A program made the translations under genes and the position numbers. The notes beneath the pieces were generated by a model. The model ran no database searches, was not told where the DNA came from, and was given only the letters and a program-made list of their open reading frames with translations. 64,000 nucleotides of DNA from Vibrio ponticus (GTDB lineage Bacteria > Pseudomonadota > Gammaproteobacteria > Enterobacterales > Vibrionaceae), in the NCBI RefSeq assembly GCF_009938225.1, contig NZ_AP019657.1, positions 620,001 to 684,000 of the forward strand, written 5' to 3'. Below are positions 37,778 to 46,913 of this stretch, piece by piece (positions within the stretch are counted from its first letter, which is position 1; each line of letters starts with the position of its first letter).

Positions 37778-37798
37778 TGGGCGGTTAGACGCCGCCCA
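37778..37798 (+). other. Intercistronic GC hairpin (permease-hydrolase)
   Basis: TGGGCGG / CCGCCCA stem with a seven-base loop and no T-run, 18 bp before the GH4 gene. It is probably an mRNA stability or processing element rather than a terminator. Confidence 0.6.
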
Positions 37799-37804
37799 AT
37801 ATAA

Positions 37805-39154
<1,350 letters not shown>

Positions 39155-39170
39155 GCCTAAACGCTGACGA

Positions 39171-39199
39171 ATGCCCTGCATAAGCGGGGCATTTTTTTT
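39171..39199 (+). terminator. Terminator after cassette 1 hydrolase
   Basis: ATGCCCTGC / GCGGGGCAT stem (one T-G pair), loop ATAA, T-run. It lies before the SemiSWEET gene, so that gene may depend on read-through or its own promoter. Confidence 0.88.
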
Positions 39200-39228
39200 G
39201 TCGAACGACTTATCTTGGGTATAAGTAG

Positions 39229-39516
39229 ATGATAGATATTACTGTTCTTGGCTACGTTGCGGCGTTTTGTACGACGTGTTCTTTTGTTCCTCAAGTACTT
39301 CACATCTTAAAAACCAGCGATACCAAATCGATTTCTTTGGCGATGTACAGTTGCTTTGTTTTTGGTGTGTTTCTGTGGCTGGTGTACGGCATTACAATGC
39401 AAGATTGGCCAATTATTGTCGCTAATGCGATTACGCTGCTGCTTGCGAGTATGATTTTACTGCTCAAAATTCGTGATGTAATGCGTAATAAGAAAGCGTC
39501 TCCCGTGAGTGCTTAG
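39229..39516 (+). CDS. SemiSWEET-type sugar transporter (PQ-loop)
   Basis: The 95-residue protein has three membrane helices and the PQ-loop motif CSFVPQVLH (about 17-25), with SDTKSISLAMY after it. This is the size and layout of bacterial SemiSWEETs, dimeric facilitators for small sugars. It stands 75 bp after the GH4 gene, so export or uptake of glucose or a disaccharide linked to the cassette is possible. No experimental link is implied. Confidence 0.85.
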   Translation: MIDITVLGYVAAFCTTCSFVPQVLHILKTSDTKSISLAMYSCFVFGVFLWLVYGITMQDWPIIVANAITLLLASMILLLKIRDVMRNKKASPVSA

Positions 39517-39555
39517 CGACTATTCTTGCTCCTTAATGAAATATCCCCCCCACCG

Positions 39556-39580
39556 AAGCCAGATACCCTCTGGCTTTTTT
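39556..39580 (+). terminator. Terminator after SemiSWEET
   Basis: AAGCCAGA / TCTGGCTT stem with loop TACCC and a T-run. Confidence 0.88.
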
Positions 39581-39734
39581 CTTTTTCTGGCTTATTAGAC
39601 TTACCTAACATGCTTGTTTCTATCAATTAGTTTGAATCAACCATAGCGCGGTATGGTGTGGCTACCTATATTTTGTAGTAAATGTCCTGCTTGAGGCGAA
39701 CTGATTTGGATAGAACAGAATTTGGAGCGATGAG

Positions 39735-40139
39735 ATGACGCATAGCAACAAGGTTAAATGGGGGTTTATTGCCGCAGCTGGGATGAATATTGGCGGAGTA
39801 TTGCTCTTTTCACGCGGCTTGACCAATCAAGTGATCAACCAGTTTGATCCAGTGGTTATGTCTAACTTTGGCTTGCTGATGATTATGGTATGGGGGGGGG
39901 CCTATCTTGGCGCGGCAACGATATCATCGAATTTAACTTGGTTAGCGGCTGCGTTTTCTCTAGAGAAGTTGGTGTATGTGGTCGCTTGGCTACGTTGGAT
40001 AAACAGCAATAGTCTCGCCGACGTTTACCAACAAGATTTGTTCGCTGGTTTGTTTTACTCAATCTATGGTCTTAACGACTTGGTGTTTATGCTGTTCTTT
40101 ATTTGGGTGTTTGTTTCTTATTGGAGAAATGAGAAATGA
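39735..40139 (+). CDS. Unknown four-helix membrane protein with a G9 tract
   Basis: The 134-residue protein has about four hydrophobic segments (about 9-27, 43-60, 65-85, 110-130). No family was recognised. GGAG stands before the ATG. The coding sequence contains nine consecutive G (39892-39900) encoding Trp-Gly-Gly-Ala; slippage there would shift the frame after about 55 residues. The stop codon leads straight into a purine-rich low-complexity stretch. Confidence 0.7.
   Translation: MTHSNKVKWGFIAAAGMNIGGVLLFSRGLTNQVINQFDPVVMSNFGLLMIMVWGGAYLGAATISSNLTWLAAAFSLEKLVYVVAWLRWINSNSLADVYQQDLFAGLFYSIYGLNDLVFMLFFIWVFVSYWRNEK
39892..39900 (+). repeat. Homopolymeric G9 tract inside a coding region
   Basis: Nine G in a row, the longest single-base G run I noticed in the window, inside the membrane-protein gene at 39735-40139. 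Confidence 0.95.
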
Positions 40140-40345
40140 GAGCAGAGAAGGAGGAAGGAGACCAGAGAGAGGAGAAAGAGAAAGAGAAAGAGATGAGATC
40201 TGGGGAGGAGAGGGAACTGAGCGCCAGGAGCGGGTACATAAAGAAAGATCCTGCATCCTAGACAAAGAAAAGAGCCGAGAAGAAGTTCCTTTCGACTCTC
40301 ATATTCTCGACTCTCGACTCTCGTATCTTGGAGTGCGGCGTTCTA
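40140..40345. repeat. Purine-rich low-complexity and GACTCTC repeat region
   Basis: The first about 80 bp are almost only A and G on the plus strand, with GAGAAA-type repeats. The last about 50 bp hold repeated CGACTCTC (for example CTCTCGACTCTCGACTCTCG). ORFs through this region have strongly biased composition and are not supported as genes. Confidence 0.8.
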
Positions 40346-40365
40346 AGCTTTTTGAGTGTGAATCA

Positions 40366-41943
40366 TCAAGCCATCACTTGTAAGTGTTCATTCACTTCTT
40401 GTCTTACTGACGCAACGTGGCTACCGAAGATGATTTGAATGCTGGTGCCTTTGAGTACCACACCCATAGGGTTTGATTCACGAATAATGGCTTCATTGAC
40501 CAGTTCTGGGTCTCGTACTTCAACACGAAGGCGAGTGTAGCAGTTTTGCACATCAATGATGTTCTCTTTACCGCCCAGACCTTTGATAATCGCCGCTGAG
40601 TTGTATTGCCCCGCCGCCGCATCAATCGCTTGGTCTTGTTGTTTCGCTTTGTAATCCGCTTTGTTGTGCAGCTTCATTTCTGCTTCACCACGCCCGAGCG
40701 TTTTTAGGTTTAGCTTGGTGATAAGCGCACGGAACACGACGTAGTAAACCGCTAACTGAACCAGACCCATTAAGAGGTAATATGGCCAATCAGTTTTCTC
40801 AGTACCTAGTGGTACGTTGTAAACGATAAAGTCAATCAGACCACCTTTACCCACTGCAACGATATCGAATACCGCCAGTAGAGACATAAACAGACCGGTT
40901 AGAATTGCGTGTACAACAAATAGAATTGGTGCAACAAACAGGAAAGAGAATTCAATCGGTTCAGTGACACCCACCAAGATAGATGACGCGATAGCAGGGA
41001 ACACAATCGCTTTTACTTTTTCACGTTTGTCCGCATCAGCGCAGTGGTACATCGCAAGACCAGCACCGGTTAGACCAAAGATCTTCACTAGGCTGCGTGA
41101 GTCAAAAATGATTGAGCTAGATAGGCGAGCTGTCTCTGGGTCACCAATTTCAGCAAGGAAAATGTTTTCTACACCACAGTAAGTTTGCTCGGCAATCACT
41201 TGGCAACCGCCCAGATCGGTGAAGTGCATTGGTACCCAAAGTAGGTGATGCAGACCGGTTGGGATCAAAATACGCTCAAGGAAACCATAAACACCCACAC
41301 CCATGGAGCCTGCTCCACGAATGTTCTCACCAAATTGGAAAATTACTTGTTGTACTGGTGGCCAGATATGGGCAAACAATAAACCAAGACCAATGGTAAT
41401 TGGCAGCATGATGATCAGCACCAAGCGAGATTCCCCATAAAGTGACAGCGCGCCACTCAATACCTTTTGGCTGTATTTATTGTGGAAGTAGGCATTGATG
41501 ATACCAATCAGCATACCAACGAAAATACCAGTATCAACAACCTGTAAGCCCATAATACTGGCTTGACCGGTACCTCCTAGATCGCCATCAATCAGTAGAC
41601 CATTGAACTTCATGTAGGTGTTCATGGTGTAGAGATAAACGAAGTAGAGGATCATGGCGTTAAAGCCAGCCAGATGCTTATCTTTCTTCGCTAGACCGAC
41701 AGAAATACCAACCGCAAAGATAATGTGTAGGTTGATCAGCACACTCAGTGTAGACCAAACCAGAACTTCCCCCATACCCTTGAAAAAAGGTGCATCTAAA
41801 AATGGCAATAGTTCAACAATTCCCGGGTTAGTCACAGCAGCGCCAATCGCGATAACAAAGCCGACTAGCGGCAGTACGTAAATAGGAGCCAACATTGCCC
41901 GTGATAAATCACTGAGGTAAGTGGTGATTGCTTCCTTGTTCAT
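40366..41943 (-). CDS. PTS EIICB permease, cassette 2
   Basis: The 525-residue protein has an EIIC domain (about 1-420, VTEPIEFSFLFVAPILF) and an EIIB domain (about 440-525) with the phosphorylated Cys in NCYTRLRVEV. It belongs to the glucose/maltose/alpha-glucoside class but is clearly diverged from the cassette 1 permease. No EIIA is fused. The start MNKEAITTYLSDLSRAM at 41943 is preferred; a longer reading adds 24 unrelated residues. It is divergent from the second GntR/UTRA regulator. The likely substrate is an alpha-glucoside such as maltose or an isomer. Confidence 0.88.
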   Translation of the reverse strand: MNKEAITTYLSDLSRAMLAPIYVLPLVGFVIAIGAAVTNPGIVELLPFLDAPFFKGMGEVLVWSTLSVLINLHIIFAVGISVGLAKKDKHLAGFNAMILYFVYLYTMNTYMKFNGLLIDGDLGGTGQASIMGLQVVDTGIFVGMLIGIINAYFHNKYSQKVLSGALSLYGESRLVLIIMLPITIGLGLLFAHIWPPVQQVIFQFGENIRGAGSMGVGVYGFLERILIPTGLHHLLWVPMHFTDLGGCQVIAEQTYCGVENIFLAEIGDPETARLSSSIIFDSRSLVKIFGLTGAGLAMYHCADADKREKVKAIVFPAIASSILVGVTEPIEFSFLFVAPILFVVHAILTGLFMSLLAVFDIVAVGKGGLIDFIVYNVPLGTEKTDWPYYLLMGLVQLAVYYVVFRALITKLNLKTLGRGEAEMKLHNKADYKAKQQDQAIDAAAGQYNSAAIIKGLGGKENIIDVQNCYTRLRVEVRDPELVNEAIIRESNPMGVVLKGTSIQIIFGSHVASVRQEVNEHLQVMA

Positions 41944-42162
41944 GTTTTTGTCTCGATTAATTATTAGTAATTTTTCTAGATGGCAGCCAATGCGCAGTAA
42001 ACGACAAGCTGTCATTCCTTAGTAGGTTGCTGAGTACTTTATTGTCTAAAAATGTCATGACAACTTAGAGAGTTAATATTTGTGATATATAACCTATCTA
42101 TAATTTAATATGTCATGTTATCTTATATTTCATATAACCTTTACTTTGGAGTTATCAATAAA
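41944..42162. promoter_or_regulatory. Divergent control region of cassette 2
   Basis: 219 bp between the permease and its regulator. It holds a palindrome TGTCATGACA (42052-42061), TGATATATAACC (42081-42092) and TCTTATATTTCATATAACC (42121-42139). The last matches at 16 of 19 positions the reverse complement of the site at 42987-43005, in front of the second GH4 gene. Confidence 0.55.
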
Positions 42163-42861
42163 ATGTTATACAAAAAGGTCTTGGATGATCTTAAACAAAA
42201 GATAAATAGCGGGGTGTATGAAGTGGGGACCGCGCTGCCAACAGAAAGGCAGTTAATTGCGGGCTATGACGTTAGCCGTATCACCATTCGTAAAGCAGTA
42301 GATGAACTGGTTAAGTTGAATTTGGTTGAGAAACGTCGAGGCTCAGGCACTTATGTGCTAGGTAAACAATACTCCCACGAGCTGAGAGGCTTAGCGGGCA
42401 CCAGTGAGATATTGGGCAGTTGCAACAAAGCGGTGCGCTATAAAGTGTTTCAATTCAGTATGGTTACCGATAGTCCCGCAATACATAAAATGCTCGATAT
42501 CGAAGATAGTGAGCCGCTTTATTACATCAGAAGAGTTAAGTATATCGATGATTTTCCTAGAATTGTTGAAGATAGCTATATGCCGGTAGCACTGTTTCCC
42601 GACTTAAATATCTCAACTTTAGAGAAGTCAAAATTTGATTATGTTGAGCGAGATAAAGGCATGCAAATTGAAGGCAGTCGCCAAGAGTTTACGGCGGTTG
42701 AGCCTGATGAAGCCTTGATGAAACTTTTGGATATGGACAAGAGCCATCCGGTAATGAATTTGCGTTCGGTCTCCAATCTAAAAGATGGTCGCCGATTTGA
42801 TTATACCGAAGCATGGTTCCATCCAGATGCACACAAACTCGCTATTTACTTGCCACGCTAA
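42163..42861 (+). CDS. GntR/UTRA-family regulator of cassette 2
   Basis: A 232-residue GntR/UTRA regulator with winged helix LPTERQLIAGYDVSRITIRKAV (about 27-48) and a UTRA ligand domain in the C-terminal two thirds. It is a paralogue of the regulator at 35122. I chose ATG 42163, preceded by GGAG, since it aligns with the MLYKKV start of the paralogue; the longer frame runs through operator-like DNA. It probably controls its own gene, the divergent permease and the downstream GH4 gene. Confidence 0.9.
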   Translation: MLYKKVLDDLKQKINSGVYEVGTALPTERQLIAGYDVSRITIRKAVDELVKLNLVEKRRGSGTYVLGKQYSHELRGLAGTSEILGSCNKAVRYKVFQFSMVTDSPAIHKMLDIEDSEPLYYIRRVKYIDDFPRIVEDSYMPVALFPDLNISTLEKSKFDYVERDKGMQIEGSRQEFTAVEPDEALMKLLDMDKSHPVMNLRSVSNLKDGRRFDYTEAWFHPDAHKLAIYLPR

Positions 42862-42986
42862 ATTGGTATTTCAAATTTAATATATCCATAACCAATACTC
42901 GAAATAAATGCGCTGAGATCACATTATCCACTTTAATTATTTGTCATGTTTTATCTTGAGGATAGGATGGGACCAATTAAGAAATA

Positions 42987-43005
42987 GGTCATATGAAATA
43001 TAACC
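42987..43005. promoter_or_regulatory. Operator-like palindrome before cassette 2 hydrolase
   Basis: GGTCATATGAAATATAACC, with 7 of 9 positions pairing around the centre. It closely resembles TCTTATATTTCATATAACC at 42121 on the opposite strand. Candidate binding site of the GntR/UTRA regulator; a nearby ATTTGTCATG lies at 42941-42950. Confidence 0.5.
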
Positions 43006-43047
43006 TTTAAAGAATAATGAATTACTGATATTTGCTCGAGGATGGTT

Positions 43048-44382
43048 ATGAACAAACAACCACAAATTATTGCTATTGCTGGCGGCGGTTCTACTTACAC
43101 AGCTGGGATTGTTAAAGCGCTATTGATGAAAGGCGAGGACTTCCCAATCGCAGAAATTCGTCTTTACGACATCGATGCTGAGCGTCAAGACAATGTAGCA
43201 GTGCTAGTAGACTACGTAGTGAAAACGCACGCTCCACACGTGAACTTAACTGTCACGACAGAGCCTGAAGTGGCGTTCTCTCATGCAGATTTCGTTTTCG
43301 CTCAAATCCGCGTTGGTCAATACAAAATGCGTGAGCAAGATGAGAAGATCCCACTACGTCATGGTTGTGTTGGTCAAGAAACCTGTGGTGCTGGTGGTCT
43401 CGCTTATGGTATGCGTACTATTTTCCCTATGGTTGAACTTATCGATTATATGGAGCGCTTTGCTAAGCCAACGTGTTGGATGCTGAACTACTCAAACCCA
43501 GCTGCAATCGTAGCAGATGCAGTTAACCGTCTACGTCCAAACTCACGCGTACTGAATATCTGTGATATGCCGGTAGCTATTGAGCGTAACCTGTCTAATA
43601 TTCTTGGTGTAAACCGTTACGAGCTTGATGTTGAGTACTTCGGTCTAAACCACTACGGTTGGTTTACTTCAGTGAAAGTGGATGGCGAAGAAAAACTACC
43701 GGCGTTACGCGAACATATTCAAAAGTTCGGCATGCTCACAGAGCAAGAAGTGGAGAATGCTTGTCACTCAGAGCCATCTTGGATCAAGACATTTAAGAAC
43801 ACTAAGCCGCTGGTACAGATGTTCCCTGAGTACTTACCAAACACCTACCTACAGTACTACCTCATGGCGGATGAGATTGTTGAGCAATCTAACCCAGAGC
43901 GTACTCGTGCAAACGAAGTAATGGAAGGTCGTGAGAAGAAGATGTTTGAAGCGATTGAACAAATCAAAGCATCTGACGGCAACGTTGAAGGCAAATTCCA
44001 CGTAGGTGTGCATGGCGAGTTTATTGCTGACGTAGCCATGTCTATGGCTTACGATCTACGTCAAAAATGGCTAGTGATCATTCCAAACAATGGTTTAATC
44101 AAAGGTCTACCGGATGATGCAATGGTAGAAGTACCAGCTCTGCTCGGTCGTGACAAAGTTTACCCAATTCAAGTCGGCGAAGTGCCACACTTCTACCAAG
44201 GTATGCTTATGCAACAATTGATGTCTGAAAAATGTCTAGTAGACGCGGCTCTGGAAGGCTCATACGAAAAAGCGTTACAAGCATTTGCATTGAACAAGAC
44301 CATTCCTTCAGCACGTGTTGCTAAGCTGATCCTTGATGAAATGATCGAAGCGAATAAAGGTTACTGGCCAGAGCTTAAATAA
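43048..44382 (+). CDS. GH4 6-phospho-alpha-glucosidase, cassette 2
   Basis: The 444-residue enzyme has the same motifs as the cassette 1 paralogue: [51 protein letters not shown] and LNHYGWF. Again the CDMP motif points to alpha-linked phospho-disaccharides, with NAD+ and metal. ATG 43048 is favoured over 43042 because GAGG is then six bases away. It is followed 14 bp later by the aldo/keto reductase gene, so the two are probably one operon. Confidence 0.92.
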   Translation: MNKQPQIIAIAGGGSTYTAGIVKALLMKGEDFPIAEIRLYDIDAERQDNVAVLVDYVVKTHAPHVNLTVTTEPEVAFSHADFVFAQIRVGQYKMREQDEKIPLRHGCVGQETCGAGGLAYGMRTIFPMVELIDYMERFAKPTCWMLNYSNPAAIVADAVNRLRPNSRVLNICDMPVAIERNLSNILGVNRYELDVEYFGLNHYGWFTSVKVDGEEKLPALREHIQKFGMLTEQEVENACHSEPSWIKTFKNTKPLVQMFPEYLPNTYLQYYLMADEIVEQSNPERTRANEVMEGREKKMFEAIEQIKASDGNVEGKFHVGVHGEFIADVAMSMAYDLRQKWLVIIPNNGLIKGLPDDAMVEVPALLGRDKVYPIQVGEVPHFYQGMLMQQLMSEKCLVDAALEGSYEKALQAFALNKTIPSARVAKLILDEMIEANKGYWPELK

Positions 44383-44396
44383 CGGAATTTAGAATT

Positions 44397-45377
44397 ATGA
44401 AATTCAAACAAATTAAAGATATGAACGCATCAGCAGTAGGCTTTGGCTGCTGGGCTATCGGTGGTACTTGGAACAACGTGACGGATGATGAGTCAATCCG
44501 CGCGATTAAAACGGCAATTGATACGGGTATTAACTTCTTCGATGTTGCACCAGTTTATGGCAAAGGTCACGCTGAAACAGTACTAGGTAAAGCACTGAAA
44601 GATGAAAAGCGTGAGTCAATCATCATCGCGACGAAATGTGGTTTGCCTTGGTCACAAGACGAGCGTAAGAAGACGCGCAAAGATCTAACTAAAGAGAGCA
44701 TCTTTAAAGAGATCGATGACTCACTAACTCGTCTACAAACCGATTATATCGACTTGTATCAAGTGCACTGGCCAGATCCTAATACGCCAATCAGCGAGAC
44801 GGCTGAAGCGCTAGCTGAACTTAAAAAGCAAGGTAAGATCCGCCACGTGGGTGTCTCTAACTACTCACTGGACATGACGCGTGAAATGATGGCTGGCGTG
44901 GAAGTGGCGACGTTCCAAGGCTTGTACAATTTGCTTGAGCAGAATCCAGAGCATTACCACAACATTCCACTGCAATACCGTGCGCGTGAAGAAGCTCTAC
45001 CTTTCTGTAACCAGCACGATATGAAGTACTTGCCTTACTCACCGCTAATGCAAGGTTTGCTAACGGGTACGTTAAAGCGCAGCGGCAACTGGGATGAAAA
45101 CGATGACCGCCGTAATAACCCGAAACTAAACGGTGAAGCATTTGAACCATACTTCAACTGTGTTGAAGAGCTGAAAGTGCTAGCAAAAGAAGCCAATATC
45201 CCACTTGCGCATCTTGCTATTCACTGGTTAGTTGCTCAAGAGGAAGTCGGTCCGGTGATCGCTGGTGCGTACACGCAAGAGCAAGTACGTGACAATGCGG
45301 CATTTGTACAATCAACTTCAAGCATCGAACTTCTGAAGCGTGCTGAAGAAATTGTTGCGAAGTGGAACCTTAAATAA
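44397..45377 (+). CDS. Aldo/keto reductase
   Basis: The 326-residue NADPH-dependent TIM-barrel reductase has the catalytic tetrad visible as Asp and Tyr in FFDVAPVYGKGHAE (about 49-62), Lys in ATKCG (about 79) and His in YQVHWPDP (about 123). It sits directly after the GH4 gene of cassette 2, so it may act on a sugar or glucoside product, for example a keto- or aldo-sugar released by hydrolysis. The actual substrate cannot be read from the sequence. Confidence 0.9.
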   Translation: MKFKQIKDMNASAVGFGCWAIGGTWNNVTDDESIRAIKTAIDTGINFFDVAPVYGKGHAETVLGKALKDEKRESIIIATKCGLPWSQDERKKTRKDLTKESIFKEIDDSLTRLQTDYIDLYQVHWPDPNTPISETAEALAELKKQGKIRHVGVSNYSLDMTREMMAGVEVATFQGLYNLLEQNPEHYHNIPLQYRAREEALPFCNQHDMKYLPYSPLMQGLLTGTLKRSGNWDENDDRRNNPKLNGEAFEPYFNCVEELKVLAKEANIPLAHLAIHWLVAQEEVGPVIAGAYTQEQVRDNAAFVQSTSSIELLKRAEEIVAKWNLK

Positions 45378-45410
45378 GCGTTTGCATCGCACGTCCACTC
45401 GCCTAAATCA

Positions 45411-45437
45411 AAATCTCGCCTCCCGGCGAGATTTTTT
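45411..45437. terminator. Bidirectional terminator (aldo/keto reductase / YkgJ gene)
   Basis: AAATCTCGCC / GGCGAGATTT stem with loop TCCC, A-run and T-run, between convergent genes. Confidence 0.88.
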
Positions 45438-45449
45438 TATCTCTGCAAG

Positions 45450-45749
45450 CTAGTTGGTTGCACCTTCAAGGTCGAGCAAGATCTCCAGTGCTTTATCAGG
45501 TCCGCCAGCGCAAATGGCATCATCACTATCAAAGGCCGAGCAGACTTTAGGGCGTTCAGGCTGACCGAAGATCTTACAGAGATTCTTTTCATTGAGTTGA
45601 ATACAGCGTACTCCGGCTGGTTTGCCGTTTGGCATACCTGGAATGGGAGAGCTAATCGAAGGGGCAATACAGCAAGCGCCGCAGCCTCGATTCAGTTTGG
45701 CTGAGATACACGGTGACCAATCAGAAACATCGATAGTTGAAATAGTCAT
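45450..45749 (-). CDS. YkgJ-family cysteine cluster protein
   Basis: A 99-residue protein of the YkgJ/CxxCxxCC zinc- or iron-binding family with GCGACCIAPSIS (about 23-34), RCIQL, LCKIFG and VCSAF providing seven or more Cys. Function is unknown. GAGGTG precedes the ATG. A second cysteine-cluster protein of a related superfamily (YcgN) is encoded 530 bp away on the other strand. Confidence 0.85.
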   Translation of the reverse strand: MTISTIDVSDWSPCISAKLNRGCGACCIAPSISSPIPGMPNGKPAGVRCIQLNEKNLCKIFGQPERPKVCSAFDSDDAICAGGPDKALEILLDLEGATN

Positions 45750-45840
45750 GCTGGCACCTCGAGCAATAAATCAGTTGGAATCGTAAAGAGGGGCGATTCT
45801 AGAGCAATGTTGGATTGGTTACTAGTCTATGTGATGACAA

Positions 45841-45856
45841 AGCCCCTTGCGGGGCT
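45841..45856 (-). terminator. Possible terminator of glsB
   Basis: AGCCCC-TTGC-GGGGCT hairpin; on the minus strand a short T-rich tail TTTGT follows. Confidence 0.55.
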
Positions 45857-45892
45857 AAGAATAGAGTGCAAGCTTTATTATACCGATTACAC

Positions 45893-46144
45893 TTAGCCGC
45901 GAATGAATCGGTTGTAGACAAAGAGCAGGATAAAAGCCCCAAGTGTTGCGGTAACAATGCTGCCTATATTGACGCCGTCAGCACCGCCAAAGCCGAAGAA
46001 ACCGCCGACAAAACCACCGACAAACGCACCAGCAATACCGAGCACCATTGTGGCAATCCAACCACCACCGTCATCACCAGGCATTAACCATTTAGCGAGA
46101 GCTCCGGCAATTAAGCCGAGAATAATCCATGAAATAACTCCCAT
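45893..46144 (-). CDS. GlsB/YeaQ/YmgE family stress membrane protein
   Basis: An 83-residue glycine-rich protein with three membrane helices: ISWIILGLIAGALAKWLMPG, then GGGWIATMVLGIAGAFVGG, then ILLFVYNRFI. This is the transglycosylase-associated family induced under envelope, acid or stationary-phase stress. AAGGAG precedes the ATG. It forms its own transcription unit. Confidence 0.92.
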   Translation of the reverse strand: MGVISWIILGLIAGALAKWLMPGDDGGGWIATMVLGIAGAFVGGFVGGFFGFGGADGVNIGSIVTATLGAFILLFVYNRFIRG

Positions 46145-46276
46145 GTTTACTCCTTTATCAATAAGTCGAAATGACGTTATAAGGATAGAACAGATGGCTT
46201 ATTGTTGCGCTAGACTTGAACTTATTGGCTTGGAGGAGTATAAATCGCACCCTGTTTGGAATCGAAGTATGAGTTT

Positions 46277-46714
46277 ATGAGCGAACAATTTTGGCAAACG
46301 AAAACCCTAGAGCAGATGAACGATCAAGAGTGGGAAGCACTTTGTGATGGTTGTGGTAAGTGCTGCCTGCATAAACTCATGGACGAAGACACCGACGAGA
46401 TTTACTACACCAATGTGGCGTGTAGCTGGTTAAATACCAAAACGTGTGCGTGTAAAGATTACGAAAACCGCTTTACCTCAGATGAAGACTGCACCAAGTT
46501 GACTCGTGAAGATATCGAGGACTTCCAGTGGCTACCGCACACATGCGCGTACCGCCTTCTGGCGAATGGTGAGCAACTTCCTGAGTGGCATCCACTGATC
46601 ACAGGCTCAAAGTCAGCCATGCATAAAGCCGGCGAGAGCGTACGCAATAAAGTGGTTTACGAGATTGAAGTAGTGAACTGGGAAGACCACATCCTGAATC
46701 ATCCCAATCGTTAA
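46277..46714 (+). CDS. YcgN-family (UPF0260) cysteine cluster protein
   Basis: The 145-residue protein has clustered Cys in [19 protein letters not shown] (about 25-43), [19 protein letters not shown] and DEDCTKL, typical of UPF0260. It probably binds metal; function is unknown. The start [14 protein letters not shown] at 46277 is preferred to an in-frame ATG seven codons upstream that has no ribosome binding site. Confidence 0.9.
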   Translation: MSEQFWQTKTLEQMNDQEWEALCDGCGKCCLHKLMDEDTDEIYYTNVACSWLNTKTCACKDYENRFTSDEDCTKLTREDIEDFQWLPHTCAYRLLANGEQLPEWHPLITGSKSAMHKAGESVRNKVVYEIEVVNWEDHILNHPNR

Positions 46715-46722
46715 TTGATTGA

Positions 46723-46750
46723 AAAGGCTTACGTTAGTAAGCCTTTTTTG
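46723..46750 (+). terminator. Terminator after the YcgN gene
   Basis: AAAGGCTTAC / GTAAGCCTTT stem with loop GTTA and a T-run. Confidence 0.88.
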
Positions 46751-46913
46751 TTTTTCTGATAGTGAAAATTTCTTAAGAGAATTTAAATCTCTGCCAAGTA
46801 AAATCACAGTTAAAGTTTTTTATTAACACTACACTTACTTTTGACCACAACCTGATGTGGCGTTGAATGGATGCAGCTAGACTGTTATGACTAGCTTGGC
46901 AAGTGAGGTGTAT

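Noticed and set aside
40066..40383. 105-codon ORF in the purine-rich region
   Set aside because: Its composition is almost only Glu, Arg, Gly and Ser from low-complexity DNA; it begins inside another gene in a different frame.
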